DNA from: Calocera cornea HHB12733
Lineage: Eukaryota > Basidiomycota > Dacrymycetes > Dacrymycetales > Dacrymycetaceae
Reading direction: 5' to 3'
Length of the DNA stretch: 54,073 bases
NCBI GenBank assembly: GCA_001632435.1
Contig: KV424098.1
Location: forward strand, 1-54,073
The position numbers were made by a program, and so were the translations under genes. Shown one piece after another: positions 1 through 10,544 of this stretch. The notes below the pieces were generated by a model. That model did no database searches and had not been told where the DNA came from. It saw nothing but the letters and a program-made list of their open reading frames with translations. Position 1 is the stretch's first letter. Each line of letters opens with the position of its first letter.

Positions 1-2
1 TC

Positions 3-1114
3 AAGGACCTATTCTCTAGGTTCGGCGTGCCGGTCCCCAACCGGAAGATGCGGATGGAGCTCATCGGCCCCATTCCGAACATGGTCGCCTCATGGGAGGA
101 CGAGAACTTCCCCAAGGTATGGGTCGAGAACGAGCGCGAGCGGCTCTACAGCCTGCACCTCGCCAACGGCGGCAAGAAGTTCAATATCCGCAAGCACCTG
201 GTCGACCCCGACGCCAAGTCGCGCAAGGAGCTGCGGGCCTCGAAGAGGGTGGGCAGGCAGGCGCGCCAGCTCGCCGTCGAGAAGTCTTTCAAGGCACGCG
301 AGGAGCTGAAGCAGAACGACGAGCTCCAGGGCGAGGAGCGACTGGCCGCCCACCGCAGCAAATGATCGACTTCGACTTGCTGCAAGGCAAGCTGCGCCGA
401 TCGGTCCCCAAGCTCAACGAGAAGCGGGACGGCATCGTCGGCAGTATCCTCATCCGCAGGGATGGAGGTAGGTGCGCGATCCCGCTCATGAGCAAGGCGC
501 CTGCCGACATCGACCGGACCGGGTGGCGCGCTCTGCAGCTGCTCGCTGAACATCGCAAGATGGTCGAAGAGCAGCAGCAGCACCAATAGCAGCAGCAACA
601 GCCCGCTGAGCCCGCTCAGCACGCGCAGCCCGCCCAGCAGCCTCAGCAGCAGCAGCAGGGCCTCGACCACGCGATTGCACTCGGCTCGCCGGTCGACCAC
701 GAGTAGGTCAACAACACCCTGCTCGACCTGCTCGACCAGCAAGCACCCGAGAAAGATCCCCTGCTGCTCGAGGCGCAGGACGACGAGCAGGACGACGCCA
801 AGGACAGGGAGCAGACGCCGCTCTTCCGCGAGGAGACCCCCAACCTCAAGCATGCCTGCGAAGAGACGCACTGGGCGGAATGGGTCAAGCGCGCGCGTAT
901 GTCGGCTTCACCGACGCTGGACTGGGAAGAGTTCCGCACGCCCCCGTCCGAGCGCGTGCCTTCGGATCCGCTTTTCAGGCCTTCGACGCCTCCTCGAACG
1001 CCCTCGCCCTCGCCGCCCCCCCAGCCGACGGGGAAGAAGCTATTCTTCAGCAACCCGAAGGACAGGGCGGAGATGATTGCCAGGCTCAAGGCCAAGAAGG
1101 CGCCCGAGAAGTAG
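3..1114 (+). pseudogene. Decayed hypothetical gene, 3' part, two frames
   Basis: The reading frame is open from the window edge (frame 3) to a TGA at 363-365. The sense message then continues in frame 2 from an ATG at 362 (ATGA overlap) to a stop at 1112-1114. Frame 2 holds two in-frame TAG codons, at 587-589 inside a Gln-rich run and at 704-706. After each, the same frame carries plausible protein (acidic QDDEQDD stretch, Pro-Ser-Thr-rich tail ending KAKKAPEK). Both TAGs are explained most simply by CAG to TAG. GC-rich third positions match host genes here. The product is not recognised. The frame change at 362 may be a frameshift or an unseen intron. Called pseudogene because three separate defects are needed to read it. 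Confidence 0.55.
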
Positions 1115-1152
1115 GCGAGCGGGAGCGGGAGTGGGAGTGGGAGTGGGAACGT
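1113..1152 (+). repeat. GGGAGY hexanucleotide microsatellite
   Basis: Six to seven imperfect copies of GGGAGT/GGGAGC lie just after the stop codon of the decayed gene. It is a short simple repeat with no coding meaning seen. Confidence 0.8.
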
Positions 1153-1599
1153 GCTGTAGCGGTGCCCAGCATGATTATTAAGTGGGGTTTCTGGATGCGC
1201 TGGGTAAGCACATCTCATGTCCAGATCACCTCATGCATGTTCTCATATGATGCGGCAGCACTCCTCCTTCGGTCCCCTTCAGCCGCATCGGGCATCAAGG
1301 CTTGGAGCTCGTTGTCCCAGCGACATCCTCCGCAGCGGACACGCGCCCTTCCTCCCCCATACGACATGATGCGTGCAGATGTAGGCTGTTGTGCGGGCGC
1401 ACAGCAAACATCGCTACATTGTGGACTAAGGACACAGGGCACATACAGTAGGTAGCAACTACAATATCATCTCATGTAGTTAACACTACGGCGATTCTAG
1501 TCGATATGCCACAAGACGTGCTTGCAGTCTGGCCGGCAGCGGCATTTGATGAGTACCCGGGCGTGACGTCCCGCTCCACCTTCGCGCTGTCGCGGTCAA
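1153..1599. other. Gap without a supported gene
   Basis: Short open frames exist on both strands but none shows a recognisable domain, an intron structure or coding composition. It separates the decayed gene from the end of the minus-strand SET gene. Confidence 0.6.
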
Positions 1600-2309
1600 T
1601 CAGAGCCCTATATCTTCGGATTCTCGGCGGAGCACGACACTTACGACGGTGTCGCCATAGTTCGCAGCCAGCGACTCGCCCGCCGAGACCGCCCGGCTAG
1701 TGAACAGACCGACGGTGGGAAAGTCCGCTCGGGGCCCGCCGTTCTGGATGAAGCAAAATACAACATTCGCGTCATCGCACGCGTGATTCTGCCAGTCGAC
1801 CATCAGGCCCGGATGCATCAAGCGAGGAGATGCACGTACGATGAACCTGGACAGCTGAGGGGCATGTGAGTTGGGTCCGAAACGGAATAAGTGGTTCAAG
1901 GAAGCGTACGTTGCCTTTCTGGCTAGCATCAATTAGCCATTTGCCCTGGCCGAGATGCTTCGCGCGCAGTCGTCCACCGGCTGGGGCGAGCGTCGTGGAT
2001 AATCCGAAGAAATATGTCGCCCGTACCGGATCGTGACTAGAGATGGAGGTAATCAGTATTGTCTGGTAGTGACGGGCCATGGAGGCCTTGGCGTACGCTT
2101 CCAGCTTGGCGGCCTGTCGCTCGCTGAGCGTCGAGCCGGTGTAGGTGGCAAGGAACTCGCCGGCGGGGATGGCCTCCAGTGCGCGGACTCCTACAGATCA
2201 AGATATCACTCAGCTCTCGCATCGTGCTGCTTCCACTCACCATAACCGAAAGTCGAGTGCCAATAGAGCTCGAGGTCGTAGTCGAGGCCGTCTTGGGATC
2301 GCTGCGCAT
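1600..2309 (-). pseudogene. SET-domain protein, C-terminal part only
   Basis: Reads on the minus strand as the core and end of a SET histone lysine methyltransferase domain. It starts with GVRALEAIPAGEFLATYTG, continues through ATYFFGL and WLIDASQKGN, and ends with GLFTSRAVSAGESLAANYGD. Two small introns (1855-1909 and 1789-1839, GT..AG) isolate a 15-nt exon at 1840-1854 coding LSRFI. Splicing it restores the family motif GN-LSRFI-NHAC, so the intron calls are strong. The pre-SET part is missing: the sequence stops matching at 2309, inside an intron, where LTR-related DNA begins. The full N-terminal half of the same gene lies inverted at 53,362-54,073. The methyltransferase fold is clear; the histone residue targeted cannot be told. 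Confidence 0.85.
2038..2309 (-). repeat. Inverted duplicate of 53802-54073
   Basis: This 272-bp stretch is the reverse complement of 53,802-54,073 with no difference that I could find, introns included. It spans the start of the SET core. Identity in intron sequence means a very recent duplication, gene conversion or an assembly effect. The match ends at the window edge on the right, so the full length of the duplication is unknown. Confidence 0.9.
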
Positions 2310-2326
2310 AAGAGGGTCACCTATGA

Positions 2327-2599
2327 TGTCGGAGTGATGCAATACATGACTCCCCCTCTGTCATTAGCCACAGCATCATGACTCCACTTCTCTTTCTCCT
2401 GTGCACCCCTCTGTGTATAAGTAGTTAGCACTTGCTGTGTTCTGATCCCTCAGACTTGGTCTCTGAGGATCCTCCACAGGCATACTGTAGGACAATCCCA
2501 ATTGTCATCAAGTCAACCATCCCTGCCCTGCCCTTGTTAGTGTGACTCTTCCCTTCCTGTCTAGGTAGCAGCCTTACCAGAAGCCTGTGTGCCCTCACA
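2327..2599 (-). mobile_element. LTR-like sequence, reverse orientation
   Basis: On the minus strand this begins TGTGAGGGCACACAG and ends CTCCGACA, so it has TG..CA ends. It shares its first 15 bases with the LTR copies at 36,199 and 38,158. Length is about 273 bp. No target-site duplication is visible: flanks are TATGA and GAAGA. It sits exactly between the broken SET gene and a plus-strand gypsy pol tail, so it probably marks a rearrangement rather than a clean insertion. Confidence 0.55.
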
Positions 2600-3270
2600 G
2601 AAGACCAAGGCTTTCCTCCTCCAAGAAGAGTGCAAGGCAGCTCTTGAGCAAGCTCAGGCAGATATGGCAAGATTCTATGATGTCCATCATGGTAACACTC
2701 CTGTGTACCAAACTGGAGACAAAGTGTGGCTGGATTCCAAGAATATCAAGACAACCAGGCCAGCTAAAAAATTGGATGACAAGTGGTTTGGACCCTTTAA
2801 GATATTGGAGCAAATCAACCCCAATGCTTACAGAATCCAATTAATTGCCTTCCAATTTCAAAGTCCATCCTGTATTCCATGTCAGCAAATTCAGACCATA
2901 TAGGGAATCAGACCTGCCTGGTAGGAAGACATACTCCAAACCACCACCTGAAGTCCTGCCAGATGGAGAAGAGAGGTGGGAGGTAGAGAGCATAGAAGAC
3001 AGCAAGTACAAGAATGGCAAGCTGTACTACCTCATCAAGTGGAGAGGCTACCCCTCATCAGAGAATACCTGGGAACCAGAACAGAATGTGGATGCCAAAC
3101 CTGAGATCAGAGAGTTCTACAGGCTACACCCATCTGCTCCTAGAAGGATCTCTGCTCTCTCCTTTCAGAAGTTGAACTTCCACTCCTACTCCAACCTCAC
3201 AATTCTTCCCAAGCAAGTTTTGTTTGACTGGACTGATGGCAAATTGTCTGGCAGACAATCACACTGTTAA
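2580..3270 (+). pseudogene. Ty3/gypsy Pol tail: integrase C-end and chromodomain
   Basis: The first part shows the end of a gypsy integrase ([14 protein letters not shown], then the GPF motif in [17 protein letters not shown]). After a one-base frame change near 2845 it reads [13 protein letters not shown] and then a chromodomain (VESIEDSKYKNGKLYYLIKWRGYPSSENTWEPEQN). In chromoviruses (Ty3/gypsy retrotransposons) this domain steers insertion to marked chromatin. The rest of gag-pol is absent, so it is a dead remnant. AT-richer composition than the neighbouring host genes fits a transposon. Confidence 0.9.
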
Positions 3271-3507
3271 CTGGAAATCCTGCTTAGAACAGAAAATCAG
3301 ACAACAGGGTGCCATTTTGTAGCCACATTTGTGACTAGTCAGAGTCATACAAGACAGATGAAGAAGAAAAGAAGGCCAGTCTGTGCACCTTCAAATAAAT
3401 AGTCTGTCCAGATGCTCTCATCCTTTGCATATACCATCTGTGTCTACTCAACCCATCCAAACCCAGACAGGCTGCACATAGCATGCACAATTGAGCAGTG
3501 CTTCTTC
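3271..3507. other. Gypsy 3' flank, no gene seen
   Basis: AT-rich DNA following the chromodomain stop. No LTR end or polypurine tract could be fixed with confidence. Confidence 0.4.
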
Positions 3508-3725
3508 AGTAGGTCCCGCCGGGACTTTTCCTCTCATTGGGAGGTTGCGGAAAGGTGACTGCAAGGCAGTCAACAACAAGCTGCCAGACTGTGTTCTTGA
3601 AGGAGTTGTTGGACCAGTTGCCATTCACAGCCTGCTCATTCAGGATGTTGATCATCTCTTCCTCTTCTGCTGCTGTCCAGTGCTGGACCTTTGGCTTCTC
3701 ATTGCTGCTTTTCTTCTTGGACATG
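3508..3725 (-). pseudogene. SANT/Myb-like DNA-binding fragment
   Basis: From an ATG at 3725 it reads MSKKKSS..KVQHWTAAEEEEMINILNEQAVNG..NSFKNTVWQ. This is the opening helix pattern of a Myb/SANT-like domain (W, acidic run, then NxxFK..VW), common in fungal transposon-associated proteins. It runs only about 70 residues to a stop, without a second exon that I can support. It is probably the first exon of a transposon gene, now cut off. The target DNA is unknown. Confidence 0.5.
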
Positions 3726-5206
3726 ATGCAACCAAAGAGATGGAGCAGCAAAACAGATGGAGCTCTGAGCTCCATCCAAAAATCTGCTCCATCTGCACAG
3801 ATTGCGCTTCCGCGATCTCTCCCACATCTTGTTGCCAAACAGCACCCTGGCCCGTCATCTGCTGCACCCTCCATCTGCACCTCATTTGGTGCATATTAGC
3901 CCTTTCATCCCGTTCCCAAACGGGCTCTAAAGCAGCATTTGCCAACATCAGCATCTGGATGGCAAACAAGCTCAGATTGTCCTTGTGCTATCCCAGTGTG
4001 ATGTTTGCATTGGGTCTCATAGTGTTTGTGAGACAATACTGATTCATTGATTAGTATGGACTGCCTCAAGATGGGGAGCTGGGAGGTGCAGCCAAGGATT
4101 GCGGTTTTGCACCAGATGAATCCGCAGAGCTCAAAAGCATCCACGAGGTGAATACAGTGTCAGCCTACCGATATCACTCTCTTACAATCTACAATCACAA
4201 CAGACAGTTCTTAGTCTAGAGCAGACTTGCTCACCCATTCTTTGGGATATTCAAACCTTGAAGCGCAAGCTAGACCGGATAGCTGTTGAGGGGATGGGAA
4301 TTCACTCAATGGTTGAGTACTATATCCAGGGCTTGGAGACTGGCTGATGTGAAAGATTGACATAGGCTGTGGGGGAACAGGCAATACTTGCAGCTGAAAT
4401 ACAATCAGAACTTGAGCTGGTAAGATAGCTGCACACTGCACAATCTGTGGTGGTGTCATATTGCTTACATACATGTCATGAGTAGCTGGAGTCAAATCTG
4501 TTACAAGTGGAGGCAGGTTTGACCTGTGCTAAGTGCAGCTTTGTCAACAAATATGTGGTAAGTAACCTACTGTATGATGTGCTGTGCATTGCTGACATGT
4601 ATGAATGTTATAGGTTTTAAGAGGCAACAGCTGTAAGCGGAAGATGAGGTGAGCTTCTAGGCTAATGCGGCACCTGCACCTTGTGCTGACTGGCAGCAGG
4701 GCAATATTGCAGTGGATGCCAAAAATGGTGCAAATCCTTCACTCCTCATTGACGGCATGTTATTTACAAAAGCTTAACGTGGTCCATCAGGGACCGGGTC
4801 ACCCACACAGCCACACCAACCTGTTACTTTGCAAATGTAGTTTCTTTTTCATCACAATACCAAATCAAGTCTAGAAAAAGATCAAGGGCTTCAGGATGAT
4901 CAGATGCTGCAGTATCCAGTGCAATTTGTTCCATTATCTTCCCCCTAAGACCTGTATGACCCATGTACTAGTACACAGCCACAACTGTAGAATCTTGCAT
5001 CTATGGCTGATATCTCATGCAACAATGCCAATATACCCAGGGCATAGTACAGGGAATCTATTGAGTGTATGTAGAAGCTGTGTCATTCAGGGATTGGGCT
5101 GGATCAGCCTGTTTGTGGAAGTCTACCCATCAGGTGCAAGATAAGGGCCATGATTGAGCATAGCTCCAAATCCAGGCCTCTCCAGCCCAATCCTTCTGTC
5201 CCATGG
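3726..5206. other. AT-rich transposon debris, no clear gene
   Basis: Several short frames exist on both strands. One minus-strand stretch near 4960-4850 (EQIALDTAASDHPEALDLF) has protein-like composition but no flanks that hold. GC content is clearly below the host genes on either side. Nothing here can be named. Confidence 0.4.
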
Positions 5207-6300
5207 CTAGTTTACACCCTGAACAAGTGCCTGACCGACAATGACCGCATTGTCATCATCATCATGCTTCTGTTCTGACGTGGCGCTCGTCCAGCGCACC
5301 CATAACGAGGACTCAGACTTTATCGTACGGGGGCGGGAGACCGAGACAGCCAATATCAGCTCCTCGGACTGACGTGTGATAGGCGCGGAGGGCAGCCCGA
5401 GCTCCACCCATGCCTGTTTAGCGCATACCCTGCCCCGAACGCGCCCTTCCCCGCACATCCTCCCCGGCCTGGCCCATGCCTCCTATCCGTCCGACCCACG
5501 TGCTCCCTGCCTGCAGCTGCTGAGAGAACGGCGCTGGTACGGCTGGCTGCTGCTCGTCGGGGGCGGGCCGTGTTCGTCAGGTGCTGGTCAGCTGCCTGCT
5601 GCGCCTGGTCACCAGGCCCGAGTAGCCCGCGCACGTGTGCCGCTATTTGCCGAGTCGGGTACGGCTTGCTTGTGCCACATAGCCTTCCTCATCAGCTGCT
5701 GTGCGTCCTTAGTGGACTGGTGGTCGAAGGTCTTGATGACCGTGAGGCTCCGGTCGAGGTCCCACGTGAACAGCGCGTTCAGCACGCTCTGCCCAAGTCC
5801 ATCGACTCCACATGTTGGCTCATGAAACCACCTATGTTGTTCTGCAGTCGGCTCTTGGTAGCGTTGCGTGGCCGCTCCTGCTCCATCGCCAGCAGCTGCG
5901 AGTAGTCGTGCATGGAGTACATCAGAGGCCCCCCCTCGATGGTCGCGGCGCCCAGGATCTCCATGATCTTCATCATATGGTCCATTTGGGAGGGCAACCT
6001 CTTGAGATGCATATCTTGCTTCATCGCCCCGGACATGGATCGTGAGGTGAGGAGCGCGGCAAAGTCGCGGCCGAGCGGGCCCATGTCTGCAGAGACGGAT
6101 GAGTTGGTGGACAGGTGACTGAGAAATGACAGGTGCGCACCAATAACGGTTGAACAGTACTCGGCTCCCAGCAACAGCTTCGGCACCCGGTACCAGATGG
6201 TGACCACTACCTTGTCGCCCTTCAACCGAGGCACGAGCAGCCGCTGGAACACCCTTGCCAGGCCCACGCCTCCGTCTTGATCACCCCGCGCTCGTGATGA
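5207..6300 (-). pseudogene. Unrecognised host-like gene fragments
   Basis: The minus strand carries a long protein-like stretch from about 6240 down to 5780 (GDKVVVTIWYRVPKLLLGAEYCSTV, then many Met and Leu). It continues in another frame through NALFTWDLDRSLTVIKTFD and reaches a C-terminal frame ending QALVQGVN at 5207. Joining them needs introns or frameshifts that I could not fix. Codon composition resembles host genes. Function not recognised. Confidence 0.35.
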
Positions 6301-6389
6301 GGATGTTTGCAGGCTGGTAGCTTCCATTAGCGTTGCTGAGGCAATATAGCATAAACACAAGAAGACGTACCGGACCGCCGCTGCTCTCG

Positions 6390-6790
6390 AGCGCCTGTGA
6401 GCCTTGTCTGACCTCCTGCGCCTCTCCGCCCAGACACCGCCCTTCAGCTCCAGCACAACAATTTCCCTTACCCTCCGACTGCTGCACGCGCTGCCGGAGG
6501 ATACCATCCTCCACGCTGGGATTCACACCCCGCTGCGCATCATCCACTCCCTCATTCACGCCTGCCTGCTCAACCCGTCACCTCCTCGCGCTCACCAAGG
6601 CTTGCGGGCTGGGCGTGTGCGTCAACGGCTGGGAGGAGGAGCAGCCGAAGGATGTGGAGATCGGGCTGAGGAAGCTGGGGCTGGAGGCGCTGGTCAGGAA
6701 GGGGAAGGACGACGCCAAGGGCGGGAGGGAATGCGAGGGGAGGCAAGTTTGGGGCATGGGGGCGAGTCCGCGGTCGGAGGTGTCCTCGCA
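6390..6790 (+). pseudogene. Unrecognised plus-strand protein fragment
   Basis: Two linked pieces look protein-coding: SDLLRLSAQTPPFSSSTT..LLHALPEDTILHAGIHTPLRII in one frame, then LLALTKACGLGVCVNGWEEEQPKDVEIGLRKLG in another. A short intron or frameshift near 6585 would join them. No start or end is visible and no family was recognised. Confidence 0.3.
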
Positions 6791-7260
6791 GCAGGGTCAG
6801 CGCCGGCCAACCTTCAAGTATGTGCCACTCGGCCACCGGCCGGCCGATCGCCCCAAGCGTTCAGGAGTCGACAGAGGGCACCCCGGGCGCTGCGCCCTGA
6901 CTGTGGCGAGCCTGTGCGCGCTGGGCTCGCAGAGTGGTTTGCCCTGGGCGCTGGGGTGGACTGTGACACCGCGGAGTGGCGGCGACTCGCCCATTGTCGG
7001 GCGGTTGGCGCTGAGCACGCACGAGGCGCTCGAGGGGGGCACGAAGGGCGGCTGGGGGCGGCGGCGAGCGTTCTGGGGCCGGATTGGCCGAGTGGCCCGT
7101 TCTGGAGGGAGAGACAGTGAGCAGGAGTTCCTTGATCAAAGTTGCGGCCGTGAATGTCAACAAACCCACCGGGCACCTCCGAGCACCCGGTATGTGACAT
7201 GTACACCGGATCTCTCTATTAAAACAGACTATCCGACTGGATCAAGCCAAAATAGAAGTA
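6791..7260. other. No supported gene
   Basis: Long GC-rich open frames occur on both strands, but they look like shadows of composition: no motif, no intron signals. Low GC begins near 7190. Confidence 0.4.
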
Positions 7261-7261
7261 T

Positions 7262-7342
7262 TACGAGGCGGGGAGTTGAAACCCGTGCTCCGTAAGAGCG
7301 GCCCGAAGGTCGCGAAAGACGCGTTAGCCATTACACTGCGAA
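7262..7342 (-). tRNA. tRNA-like relic
   Basis: On the minus strand there is a plausible D-arm (GTGT-AATGGCTA-ACGC, four pairs) that doubles as an A box. Further on is GGGTTTCAACTCCCC, resembling a T-arm and B box with one extra T. A perfect GCTC..GAGC hairpin lies between. The acceptor stem does not pair and the T-stem has a mismatch. It is probably a pseudo-tRNA or tRNA-derived repeat rather than a working tRNA. Confidence 0.25.
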
Positions 7343-7434
7343 ATCGGATCACTTGAGCAAGGAAAACAACGGGCATAGCATTACGATCGGTCATTGACTA
7401 TCCCGACTGGGACTACGTACACCCCGTCACATTG

Positions 7435-10199
7435 TCAATGCTTCCACCTCGTGAAAGACTCGAGCATTTCCCTGTGCATCATCCACTGGTCCGCCGTCGA
7501 CCTAGCATCAGGATTAAACTTCTTCAGCTCAAGGCAATGGCCGTTGCACAGGTGTTCGACAGCATCCTCGAAGTCGGCGAGCTTGATGCTGCGATCCTTC
7601 GCGTTGTAGAGCAGGTGATCGTACCTGAGGTTCTCGTGGCTGATACAGCAGCCATGGATGAGTTGCAGGGCCTTCCACACCTGGTGTCGAAGGTCACTTT
7701 TGTGGATGTCAGTACAACAGCAGCATAAAACGGATGTATTCGACTGACCTTTCCTCCAGGCCCGCGGGGAGCTTGCCGATCAGTGGTTCCCCGCTGAAAC
7801 GAGTCACGAAGTAGTGGTTTGGGCTGCCAGCGAACCAGCCAATAGGCTGGGCGACGGCGGCTTCCCAGACAGTAACCAGGCTTCCGTAGATGTCCATTTC
7901 GTGGCCCATGGAGCACCTAGCAGCGGCGGTAGATGCGACCTTGATTAGGACATCCTCGGCTTCCCACGTGCCTCGGTGAACCGCGCCTGCCCGGGTTTCA
8001 TGAATGAAGTCTTCCACGTGAAGGCGACCTTCAGTCAAGCGCGGGTGGACGGACCATTTGACCTTGACGGGGACGGGGACAGGGAGGGAGTCGCTGGTGC
8101 CCTTGGGGCGGCCTTGGTGGGTCACGGTCACGAGGTGACGAAGAGTCTCCCGCGTCCCACGTGCGAAGGGTGGTCCGATCTTCGGTCGTTGGGTTGGAGC
8201 GCCCAGTCCGGTCCTGATCTTGAGCGGCGCCGTGTGTGTTGGCAGAGAGTGCTTCATTTGTATGGCACCTCCATTAGCGCTCGCCTCTCCCTTGCTGTTC
8301 GCCTTCACGTCTTCCTCTTCCCCCTTCTCGTTTGCCGTGGCTGCGCCATTGTCAGTCAGACCATTACGAGGGTGACAGGCCTTCGTGTCCAGGGCCGTGC
8401 TGCCGAATCCGTCCAGGCCGCCTTTGGCTGCGTCCACGCGTTCCCCTTTCCCTTCGCCTTCGTCCTCCCCTTTGCCTTCGATTTTGTTGCGCTTTTTGGC
8501 CGTCTTTGGTGGCGAGGCAGGAAGGTCGGACGAGGGTGAACCAAGCTGTTTCGCGACCAGCTCGTAATTCCGCAACAGGCTGTCTTGCATGTCTGGCAAC
8601 ATCTCGTCCCAGACCTGCTTGAGCCTTCCATGCCTGTTTCTCACAAGCGAGAGGAAGGCGGCGCCCTGGACGGTGAGGAGCAGCCGCTCTTCGAACGTAG
8701 ACGGGTCGGTCACTTCGTTCAGGGTCTGGACACGAAGGTTAGCACTGTGCAGCGTGTATTTTCTGCGTCAGGGACGTACATCGACAATGTCGAGCCCAAC
8801 CCATTGTTCGCCGTTGCCCACCAAAGACACGACGAACACCTTAGTCTCGGACATGAACACGGCAATATCGATTCCGGAATAGGTCATATACGTCTGGATC
8901 TGAATGGGCGGCACGGTCAGCCCGTGTCGAAGCATGCTCAGACCAACAACTTACCTGAATATGGGGTCGTTGCCAAAAGGCAACTGGTCCTTTCAAACCG
9001 GAGGCGAATTCGTACCATTCCGAATTGGAGCTCTTCTGCCAAGCTGGATCGGTTTCATCGGATGCGGACTTGTCGTGTTCCGAGCTTGTGCTGCTCCCCG
9101 AGCTCGATGTATCCCCCTCCTTCTTGGCACTCTTCCCCTCCTTCTCCGTGCTCTTCACCTTCCCCTTCGCCCTCTTCACCTCCTCCTTTGAGAGGCGTCG
9201 GACAGGAGGGTCTATCCCAATGGGCGTCTTGTCTGGTATCTCCGTGTTCAGGTCGACCTTCTCTTTGCGAAAGCAAAGAGCTGCGTCTCGCAACTGGCGT
9301 GAAGTCGCTTTTCCAGTTTGGCTTAGGAGACCGTGCAATCGCAGAACCACACGAACCCACCACTCATGCAGACAGTTAAGCGTAATCCGCGATTTCAGCT
9401 CGCCGACGAACAGGGCAAGGATCGACTTCTGATTGTTCGACAGTAGAGGGTCATCCGAGCACTTGGGCCGAATGACGGCATCGATGGCAAGGCGTTTTCC
9501 GGGGGCGAAGCCGTAAGCATAATCGGCCAAGATGGGGAAGTTGGTGGACAGCGAGATGAGGTGACAGGTCGGCTCGAGGATATGCCGATTGACATAATGG
9601 GAGGATGCCGGCTCGTTGTTCCCTGCGACAACTGTCCGACAAAAGGCGGACATGAAGCGTTTAACATCCACGAGCTCATCCAGCGGGATCCGGGCGTAGC
9701 GAGTGTCAACCTCCCGCCAGACCTGCGTGGCAAGGTGCCCCACTTGACCCAGAGTGCGGGAGAAGACAACGTTCCGAAGACGGTGCGCTTTGGGGATTTC
9801 GAGATCGTCGGGAGTCGGCACACGACTCTGCGGGTTGTTCTTCTTGGTCGTGCCGAAGCCATCTTCGATGGGAGGAAGAGGTGTCTGGAGGAGATCCATG
9901 AATGACCACTGGGGATCGGGCCGCACCGCCGGCTGGCGGAAGAGCATTTCTCCTCGAGGTAAGAGCGGCGAGGGGAGAGGCTGGCGAGGAGAAGGCGGGT
10001 CGGGCGACGGTGATTGAGGCGGCGAAGACTCTGGCAGGTCGGATGGGGCCCCAGGGGGAGGGGGGCTCGGGAGGGTCGGTGGCTCGGAGGTGTTGCCAAT
10101 CGGCCAGGAGGACGGCGACGCCATCCTCCGACCAATGACCGGCCTGAGCATTGGAAGACAGGACTTGTTAGCTGAGGGGCCGGAGAGAAGGCGTAGCAT
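7435..10199 (-). CDS. Divergent protein-kinase-like protein (possible pseudokinase)
   Basis: Four exons join in frame: 10199-8955, 8899-8780, 8725-7749 and 7696-7435, with 52-55 bp GT..AG introns. The N-terminal third is Pro/Ser-rich, followed by a conserved-looking block (WREVDTRYARIPLDELVDVKRFM). The C-terminal half is kinase-like: VLIKVAS supplies the N-lobe lysine and HEMDIYGSL a candidate C-helix Glu. The loop HENLRYDHLLYN stands where kinases have HRDxxxxN, and LADFEDA where they have DFG. The missing Asp in HRD and the DFE in place of DFG make catalysis doubtful. Such kinase-like genes are numerous in Agaricomycetes. The reading is open throughout, so it is an intact gene. It lies just left of the KDZ element. 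ATGs further in are alternative starts. Confidence 0.75.
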
Positions 10200-10331
10200 G
10201 GTAGGAAAGGTGGGACAAATAGAAGAACAGTGGAGGAATGCAGGACAACCTGCGTCGACCGCCCGTGCTGGCTTGTCTCTCAGGGACCTTTCGCCACCAC
10301 CGGATTTGAAGGGTCCTTAGTACCAATAGCG

Positions 10332-10376
10332 TCAGGGTATACGCGAGAAGGACACCGGAAGCAATTGGTGTCCTGG
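10332..10376 (+). repeat. Left terminal inverted repeat of KDZ element
   Basis: Pairs with 18015-18059 at 42 of 45 positions; the three differences are all transitions. The inner half is itself palindromic: GGACACC, ten bases, GGTGTCC. Two more CGGAAGCAA copies lie just inside, up to 10,430. Confidence 0.9.
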
Positions 10377-10544
10377 TTGCACAGCCCGTGTCCCACGGAA
10401 GCAACCAGACACATTTCGGAAGCAATCGGAGGCTAATCCCATTAGTGTCCGCTCAATTTTTCACGCCTTTTGCTTCTTCACTACCATCTGATTCCGCCAT
10501 TCCGCCGGTTCCGGAGTTCCGCTGATTCCAGACCTGATTCGACA

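Noticed and set aside
2322..2604. Target duplication around the LTR at 2327-2599
   Set aside because: TATGA and GAAGA differ at too many positions, and different sequences lie on the two sides.
5376..5905. Plus-strand ORFs at 5.4-5.9 kb
   Set aside because: Antisense to a more protein-like minus-strand stretch and without motifs.
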